Assembly (NCBI GenBank): GCA_019614645.1
Contig: JABWDB010000018.1
Coordinates: 2,224,501-2,288,500 of the forward strand
Direction: 5' to 3'
DNA length: 64,000 bases
Origin: Stratiolaelaps scimitus
Taxonomy: Eukaryota > Arthropoda > Arachnida > Mesostigmata > Laelapidae
This document shows, piece by piece, positions 56,967 through 64,000 of the stretch. The first letter of the stretch is position 1. Each line of letters starts with the position of its first letter. Position numbers and translations under genes: made by a program. The notes under the pieces are model-generated. The model had not been told where the DNA came from, did not search any database, and saw only the letters and a list, made by a program, of their open reading frames with translations.

Positions 56967-59750
56967 TTATCAAATATTATTATCTAGCTTCGCTGTGTCT
57001 CGTGACATTGAAGGGCGCACAGGGACAATCCTACGAGGCAACTCCATGCCAGACGTATTTTAAAGCCGTATTTTATTGTAGTTATTGCGCTTGTCCGTAA
57101 TAACTAGTCGCTCACACACACATCGCGTCGTTGAGGTTCAAACTTGCACCCCATTGACGGCACGTTCGTGGCTATCATTTGGCATTTTTCTGACTTGTGT
57201 TTCGAGGCCTTAGCTTGGTTTCCTTCCCGCCGCTGCTCGTCCGACCTGTCGCAACCCCTCAGTGCCTTGGTAGCTAGACGTAATTTCCATGTTGATTTGA
57301 GTAAATCACCGCCCGCATCTTGCCTTTGACACGCTGCACGATCTCGTAGCGCTTGATTCATGCATGACCATGCTGCGTATCTCAGGAAAGTGTCAGTGGG
57401 GACCGTCCCGACGAAAGGTTATTATCATTCCTTTTTTGGCTGCCGGGTTTCGTGTTCTGTGATCGTTGTTTGCTTATGAGATACCGCTGGCTGGAATCGT
57501 GTCAAAAGTCTCCGCCTAACAGCAAATCACAGCTCGTCTCATAGACACAACGAGACGAAGAGTTCTCGATGCTTTATCGTTAGAGGTACTGTGCACTATG
57601 AGAATCACTGTATTAGTCTCCCATAGCGGTTGGACACGGACAGCACAAGTGATGAAAAAGCTAGCGCGAACTCCCTCAGAAGACATTCGCGACACGACTG
57701 AGTTTAATTTTCCGGGCAGTAGTGACAGGCAGCGACGATACTTAAGCTGACCCGAGACATCTATTGAGATGCATTAACTCCTAACCCTGCGTTCCAAATC
57801 TAATAAACAACTTTGAATCTAATAAATACCCTTGAATTTGGGATTTGAATTGAACTAGTCTTTACGGTGTCGAAGCCTACCTGCCACGGCGGCGTCGAAT
57901 CGAAAAAAGCCAATTGTCTTCTATTACAGAAGACCCTCGAGTCGAACAGAAGTAGCTTCTAAATAAATAACGATCTTGAAAATAATCCTGCCACGATCAT
58001 TATTTTCCTAGGTACGCCCAACGACCCAACTGGCTCCCGTGTCAATATTTATAGCTCCATGTCAATATTTGGTTTTGATATCAGCCAAGTGAATATACGT
58101 AGATCAAGGTGAATCTTATTTGTGCTCCCATATTGAAACATAACTGTACCTTTCAGGGTGGCCTTTAGCCGCACCCGTGAAAGTCTGTCTGTCGTATCGG
58201 TAGTACATATTGTCGATATGGATGGATGTGCCTATTTGAGATGATGAACAAAGGCCAGCAAGTCAATATGATCTGTGCTGGAATCCCCCTGGAGAACAAC
58301 AAGTGAACGTAACCCATCAAAAATGCATCTGAATCACTGTTCAAATGAACTCGAACGCACACTTCTCATTGAGTCCGGCGTGCTCTTTTGCGGGTTCATC
58401 CAGCGATCGCCATTGCCGCCCTTTTTTCTTTATGAGGTTAAGGGAAAAATGCATTATGCAGACAAGACTTCACGACCAAGGTATTAGTCTGGTACTGTGG
58501 GACTCTCACCCACTAAAACCCTGGACCTCTTCGACTTGGGCTTTGATCCAGGATTGATTTTGTATTACTTCAGCCATTGCCGCCCTGAAAACCCGAAACT
58601 ATCTCAAGACTGAGGAGGTACCCATCAGGAGTAAGTGTTGCAAGACCGACAACTATTTTCAAGTGATTTAAGATAGAAATCAGAGTTCACATCGGTGAAC
58701 AGGTCAGTCTTAGCAGCGATTGAGTGACCAGGTGAGAGTAAAGCCTGGTAGAGTTCTTGTTATCATCTGTCCAATACAATTATGAATCAATCAATGCCTT
58801 GCCCTATCCATTATTTGTGAACGTCTGCACGATTGAATTCGAATTGACTAGCAACTGCTGGCAGACCTTTCACAATAACAAGTGAAGTAGAAGGAATAAC
58901 CAGCTGCAGGTCTCGTCCCTTCAGCAGTGTTATAGCACGACCTCCTACTGGGGGTCTCCGCCTTCGTCGATCAGGAGAGGAAGAAAAACAGACATAAAAC
59001 CATGAGATGTTTCCATATCTTTTAGGCTGCTAACCTACCTTCGAGCATATAATCGATAGATCGAATCCAATTCTCTCGGATACGAACGACAACACCGTTC
59101 AGTCTAGGGGGGGAACACTTATATATTATTGTGTTTGATACAGTTCCGAAGGAGGCTTGTCGCCTCCTCTGTTACTGATCGAAATGAAGTTCTTCAAATC
59201 AAGGCTCAGAGCCCCCGCCACATCTGTTGTTTTCCCACACGAGAATTGTCACTTATCTCCCAGTCACTCACAGGGACAGAAACCACCAACTCCGCCTTTC
59301 ATTATATTATATATAGTATTGAGAAAGTCCGTGGTGCAGTTTGCCCTGCGGAGCACAACATTGATACCAACGCTGAAAACCAGTATTGATATTCCCTACT
59401 TGCATCTAACGTATCCTACGAGGCGCTCCCGTATGCCATGTCGTTTTCAGAGAAAGGCACAATATTCCACTCGCTGTGGCCAATGTGTCACAGATGAACG
59501 TCGTGTGATAAAAGTTATCAACAGTTGAACTCAAATTGCCAGCTTCACACAAACAAATTCGCATACATAACATACACACCTGTGTATACTTGCATGCTGT
59601 CTAGAACGACAAAGCCAGCCGATATAGCTCGAATATACCGGCACTCCCCACAACAGGGGAGTGCCCTACTTGCACTTGCAGAGCTAGGCGTATCGAGTGG
59701 TACATATGGTACGGCACCGAGCAGTGACCGCGTCTGTTCCACCGCCTTCT
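56967..59750. other. Unassigned sequence
   Basis: No supported gene. The segment at about 58770-58795 (GAATCAATCAATGCCTTGCCC) resembles the 3' end of the SINE at 47331-47448 and may be another decayed copy, but no tRNA-like head was found. Short overlapping frames at 59129-59752 show no domain. Confidence 0.35.
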
Positions 59751-60100
59751 AGGCAGTCGGTCAGCCACCGACGACGCTTGCCCGAGAGAACCCCAGAGAA
59801 CGTAACGCCAGAGGAGTCAGCTGGTTAGCTGGTTTCGGCCGGGCTCACCGGGAGCGCAGCAGCCAGCGAGGATTACCCAAAGGGAACGAGGAAGGCGAGA
59901 AGAAGGTGTCGGGCCCGAGAGAGCGGGCTGGCTCGCCGGCTCACCCATTGGCAAAACTGGACCGCGGCAGAGTCCGCGGGTAGTGGCGCGCGTCAGAGCA
60001 GAGGCCCCCAGCCGTCCCGGCTGGGGGACGGTCCTCTGGTCTGCGACGAAAGTCGGGCGGAAAGGCGGACGCGTTGGGGGGTTTGCCGAAACTGCAAAAC
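59751..60100. promoter_or_regulatory. GC-rich, CpG-rich block with a strong hairpin; possible promoter
   Basis: This block is markedly GC-rich compared with its flanks. It contains CCGCGG repeated at 59962-59967 and 59974-59979, a CCATTGGC (reverse CCAAT) near 59945-59952 and the hairpin at 59999-60038. These are promoter-like features, but no start-site motif can be assigned and no coding exon is secure downstream. Confidence 0.25.
59999..60038. repeat. GC-rich hairpin
   Basis: CCCCCAGCC (60005-60013) and GGCTGGGGG (60019-60027) form a perfect 9-base-pair stem with a 5-base loop. An outer CAGAGG/CCTCTG stem extends it, with five unpaired bases on the right. It would be very stable in RNA. 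Because it lacks a T-run it does not look like a bacterial-type terminator. Confidence 0.7.
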
Positions 60101-60966
60101 CTTATTAATGCGGCGTATTTTTACGTGGCCACTCGCCACCGCTAGCATCACTGCTACGACTACAGCCAGCGTTGCCATCGTAAACCGCTTGCTCGTTCGC
60201 TTGCTTTTACACCAGCGTCAGACAGAACCCGTGCGCCACAGCGTAATGTACGCGATTCCATCCACAAGCAGCTGGGATGCGGCTGCTATTGCATCGAACC
60301 ATGAAGATATAGAAAGAGAGAGAGAGAGAGACAAGAGGGAGACGGGTAGTAGAGAGCTGGCCAACTCTTTGAGGGTGAGGGGGATCGTTATCAAACAGAG
60401 CGCAGGCAGCATATTCCATATATAAAATGCTGTTCACATTAACGTGATCATCATAATGGAATAGGAATAATTGTAATATTGGACGTCTCGACTACTCGAA
60501 ATGGAAGGCCAGTGAGGTTTAGCCAGTAGCAACGGCGGGCACAAAATCATAGATTCACTCCCGCTGGTGCTGGGCACTATTTATGGTGTTGAAATGGTTA
60601 GGCACTGCGACAAGTGTGATCGCTTGGTGTAAGCAGAGGCCTACCGCTATTAGATTCCTTTTCTTTTCTTGGATCCATAGATGTGTACATTTATTGCATT
60701 ATATAATGACCTAACGTGTAGATAGCAGGGAATCAAAGCGCCACCTTCGGTTAACGAGTATAGCTGTATCGCTGCGTTCGTTGGCATGACCGTTGTCATT
60801 TGTGAATTTTCTCTCAACTTGTCTCGAAGGAAAATAAGACCGGGAAGAGTGTTTAATGAACTGATGTGAACTCCTCAAGGTAGCGTAGTACTACACCGTT
60901 CTTAATCTCAACGTACGCTAAGACGAGACGAGAGTCCCCTCGCATCATATACACGCACACACACAA
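60101..60966. other. Unassigned sequence downstream of the GC-rich block
   Basis: A forward frame at 60108-60425 starts with an ATG and a hydrophobic stretch but becomes Glu/Arg repeats through a GA tract (60313-60330). It is not called. Confidence 0.3.

Positions 60967-60990
<24 letters not shown>
60967..60990. repeat. (AT)n microsatellite
   Basis: About twelve AT units. Confidence 0.9.
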
Positions 60991-60998
<8 letters not shown>

Positions 60999-62560
60999 TT
61001 GAGCGCACTTCAGAGGCACACCAAGAAGTTGACGGAGGACGCCATCGTCGCTTTGACCATGTCATCTCAACGGCCGTCTGGCCACAAAACTTTGCTAAGA
61101 GCAGCAGCCACAGCAGCAGTAGCAGGCAGAACAATCATGGTCCCATATTGGCAGAGGAGCGAAAGGGATCGTCGTAGTAACAGCACCAGCAGTAAGTAGC
61201 AGCCATAGGCGAACTCCCGCGGAAAAGCAGCGACGGGACGAAGCTCCAAGGTTTGCTTGACTTGGGCCGGGATGGTAGGGGGCGCGTCGGGAAGCGACGA
61301 AACGCAGGCAGCGTGAGAGAGATGTACCGGCGGCTGACGCAGCGCTGTTGCTGCTAGTAGAGTAGTAGTACTCGTGGCAGTGCTGATGGCCGCCGCGGTG
61401 GTGAATACGGCTTTCTAGCGGCATTCGGTAACGTCCCGCTGAGGGACAATGGCGATGAATGGCTGCCGTCGGCAAGAGTCCACCAGGGCTTCCACGGCCT
61501 CCGTCTGTTGCCTCCGCATGGCGAATGGGGAGCGGAGGGACGCTATTGCCCCATTTTGCTGTAGTGGATGAGATACTTGCTCCTCGCCGCGTCCCCGTTT
61601 CAGGCCACCACCCTTTTCTGTTATAGCTCGCTAGCTAGGGCCATGGCGTTCCCGCCTGACTTCAGCGGCTGCCACTCAGCATGGCCAGAGGCCAGAGACC
61701 TCCTTGGCCACAGGCCCCCCCCCCACCCTGTGAGTCCTTCTCACGCCGTGCGGGCAGACACAAAAGGGAGGCCAGGAGGCGGCGACGGCGGCGGCGGCCA
61801 CTGCTGCTGCTGCTGCTGCCGCAGCGGTGTAGGCAGTTAAACAACAGACGCGGCACTCGAAAGGACGAAGAAGGGAAGTTAAAGCAGAGAGATTACCTCG
61901 CCATCAAGACGCACCATCTCTCGCATCGTCTTCACCGCCAGCTATCCCACATACCCCCCCTCCTCTCTCTCTCGCGAGCTCACTTATTCCCTGCCTTCAA
62001 ATCTCTTCATTGCACGACGTCCGCCAGGCCAACACCAACAGCAGCAGCACCGTGAACAACAGCAGCACATCTCGACCGGACGGCCTCGCTTCAGCGTTTC
62101 TCGGAGCAGCCAGCCGCGACCCTTCGGCCGTTCGGTTGGCTGGTCGCCGCGTGTCATGATGGCGCCTCTGAGCGCCTCACCGCTGCCGACGATCTATGAG
62201 AGAGGCTATAGCAAATCTAGTGCATATAGACGAGCGGCAGACAGACAGACAGACGACAGCGCTGGCAGCGCTCAGGGAATCCGACAGGCACAGAGGCAGA
62301 CACTGAGAACAACGCCATGCGGTCCAAGCTAACCTTGCCTCGTGTGGGGGTCAGGGCCAGCCGCCAGCCCGGTAAGCTGCTGTCGCTGCCGCAGCCTTTC
62401 GTTGTCATAATTTCCCCCCCACAACCTACCCTAGCAGGCAAGGGAGCAGACAGACTCTGGCATAAAACCGCGACCGTGTTCAGATCAGCTCGGAAGCGCC
62501 TACAAATATAAGGGTGGAAAGAGTGAAGATGAGACGGTTGGGCCCTGGGCATGGGACTTG
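60991..62560. other. GC-rich, trinucleotide-rich region without a supported gene
   Basis: The region includes a CTG tract at 61800-61819, GCC/GGC units near 61775-61800 and a GACA repeat at about 62236-62256. Both strands carry frames of 90-125 codons made of Ala, Arg, Pro, Ser and Leu. No domain was recognised. Confidence 0.35.
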
Positions 62561-64000
62561 GGGGCTCTGCTTGTATATGTTAGCTAAAGCCAGAGCTAGC
62601 CTAAGCCAATTCCAGCTATTTTCATACGGCTAATTTCGATGAGGACAGCATCGAATGTCGTCAGGGGCCGCCAACGTTTGACATCTCCATATACGTATTA
62701 TATAGGGGGGTAAATGCAATTACTAGCAGCTAAATTACTTGTTTGTCTCTACAAGGTTCTTAATATTCTCACAATAGCTAGGCAGACCTTCGATCTTTGG
62801 ATTGATTTGAAGCTGACACTTTTTAAGTTCATGGTCGTCAGCCGCACCCATCGTACCGGAGCCTTGCTGTCCTCAACACGGCCGGTCAAGCGGACGATTT
62901 GAAAAATTGATCTGATAATCATTAATTCAGAACCTGCTTGCCCAACAATGGATTCAAAATGGCGTACTCCTCTAATGTATTCAACTTACATACGTTTGCA
63001 GACTCCATCTAGACGTTTCAAAACAACAATAACCGTTTGTCTTCCGTATCGATGTTGTTTTTGTGTTGTTTTTATGTTTTTACACTTGTATCCGCTTCTG
63101 GAATATACCTATCGTCTAAATCACATAAGCTGTTATCAGCACAACTTCTATTATAGGCGCAGTACTAGGCAGGGAGATGACTTCGAAGGTCACCAACACT
63201 GAATCCGCCTGCCGATCCCTGCAAGCCGCGGACAGAAGTGCTACTTTGATAGTTGCTGACAGTGGTTCAAGCTGGCAATCGGTTCGGCCTTTTAATCGGT
63301 GCGAATCCGACACTACCTAGGTGAACACCTCAGATGTGAGGCCAGGTGTCCATAACGGATTTCCCCCTCAACACTAGGCTAGATAGATGAGTTTCCACGT
63401 AAAAAAAAACTAACTTCCAGTGTTTCAGTGGAGGTGGGGACCCAAAAAGTGGCTTCACAGTTAAATCCAATGGTGGCCTTTCAGCAGGTGATGTTGCTTC
63501 TTTTCACTAAATGCGCAGATATCTCAATTTTATCCAAATCTGCAAACCTACGTGTTACCTAACTGTGAGTCTAGTTGTCTGCACCCAGCCCTCCCTTGAA
63601 TATTATCATAGATAATGTCTGTTTCTTTGCGTTTGCAGCATACAAAAGACGAACGAGCTCATTGTATGTCTTTTTACCCATTTTCTCGCCAGATTCGGAG
63701 GGGGGGGGGGAGTGATGTCTACATGGCCGGGTGATGCCGGACTCGTGCCGTGCAGGCCACGGTGCTCTCGCTCTATGGACGATGCGGACGATATTCGCAA
63801 ATAGCGTTGTCTCACAGCGGGGTTAGCTAGCTATCTGGGTAACGGGTAGCCTGAGCTGAGGCATGCTGCGATCGCGTCTCTTCCGGACACACACAGAGCG
63901 CGTTGTGCCATTCACATACGGACGCGCCTAACGGGCGGAGGCCGCTGCTGCTGCTGCTGCTGCCGCCATCACCAGCACCGCCACCACCATCAGCGACTCA
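62561..64000. other. Unassigned sequence at window end
   Basis: No gene is seen. A run of about twelve G lies near 63699-63710 and a CTG tract at 63943-63963. Confidence 0.4.
63943..63963. repeat. (CTG)n tract
   Basis: About seven GCTG/CTG units close to the window end. Confidence 0.85.

Noticed and set aside
58495..58800. Possible fourth SINE
   Set aside because: Only about 20 bases at the 3' side resemble a SINE tail; no box A or box B was found.
1..64000. CRISPR arrays, bacterial operons, rRNA genes
   Set aside because: No regularly spaced direct repeats, ribosome binding sites or rRNA-like blocks were seen; the window is eukaryotic in character.

Overview
The window looks like non-coding, repeat-rich nuclear DNA from an animal, most likely an arthropod and perhaps a chelicerate such as a mite or tick (low confidence; no gene was recognised well enough to place it). 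The evidence is more than 20 long (TA)n tracts, many CAG/CAA, GA and ATT microsatellites, GT-AG splice-like signals, tRNA-derived SINEs, a CR1/L2-type LINE fragment and no dense long ORFs. There are no bacterial operons, rRNA genes, CRISPR arrays or complete tRNA genes that I can support.

The best-supported features are mobile elements. (1) A 247-bp foldback MITE at 55691-55937 has terminal inverted repeats flanked by TA and a (TA)n tract at its centre. (2) A tRNA-derived SINE at 26819-27013 has perfect 16-bp target-site duplications. (3) A second, tRNA-Glu-like SINE at 35356-35610 has 12/13-bp duplications. Both SINEs end in the same roughly 25-base 3' motif, and three further partial copies of it lie near 3.9, 8.6 and 23.6 kb. 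(4) A 5'-truncated CR1/L2-like LINE at 56189-56966 is joined by a second LINE 3' end at 44583-44672. A third SINE-like element at 47331-47448 shares their 3' end, the pattern expected of a SINE using that LINE's enzyme.

Coding content is sparse and uncertain. The best candidate is a two-exon membrane-protein gene end at 34307-35082 (+), with a phase-0 GT-AG intron and a downstream AATAAA. Others are a carboxylesterase/cholinesterase-like C-terminal exon at 36146-36368 (+), a small two-exon ORF at 44922-45247 (-), a frameshifted coding relic at 40747-41063 (+), a pair of in-frame ORFs split by two adjacent stops at 50126-50890 (-), and several single exons chosen because an open frame meets a consensus splice site. 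These are hypotheses: most other open frames can be explained by chance or by low-complexity sequence.

Layout: 0-8.7 kb is mostly unique intergenic sequence with SINE fragments. 8.7-11.7 kb is GC-richer, with candidate exons on both strands. 11.7-26.8 kb is microsatellite-rich and apparently gene-poor. 26.8-36.4 kb holds the intact SINEs and the best gene candidates. 36.4-47.5 kb is mixed, with GC-rich segments and LINE/SINE tails. 47.5-59.7 kb is AT-richer, with the MITE and the LINE. 59.7-62.5 kb is GC-rich and trinucleotide-rich, with a strong hairpin, possibly promoter-like. The rest is unassigned.
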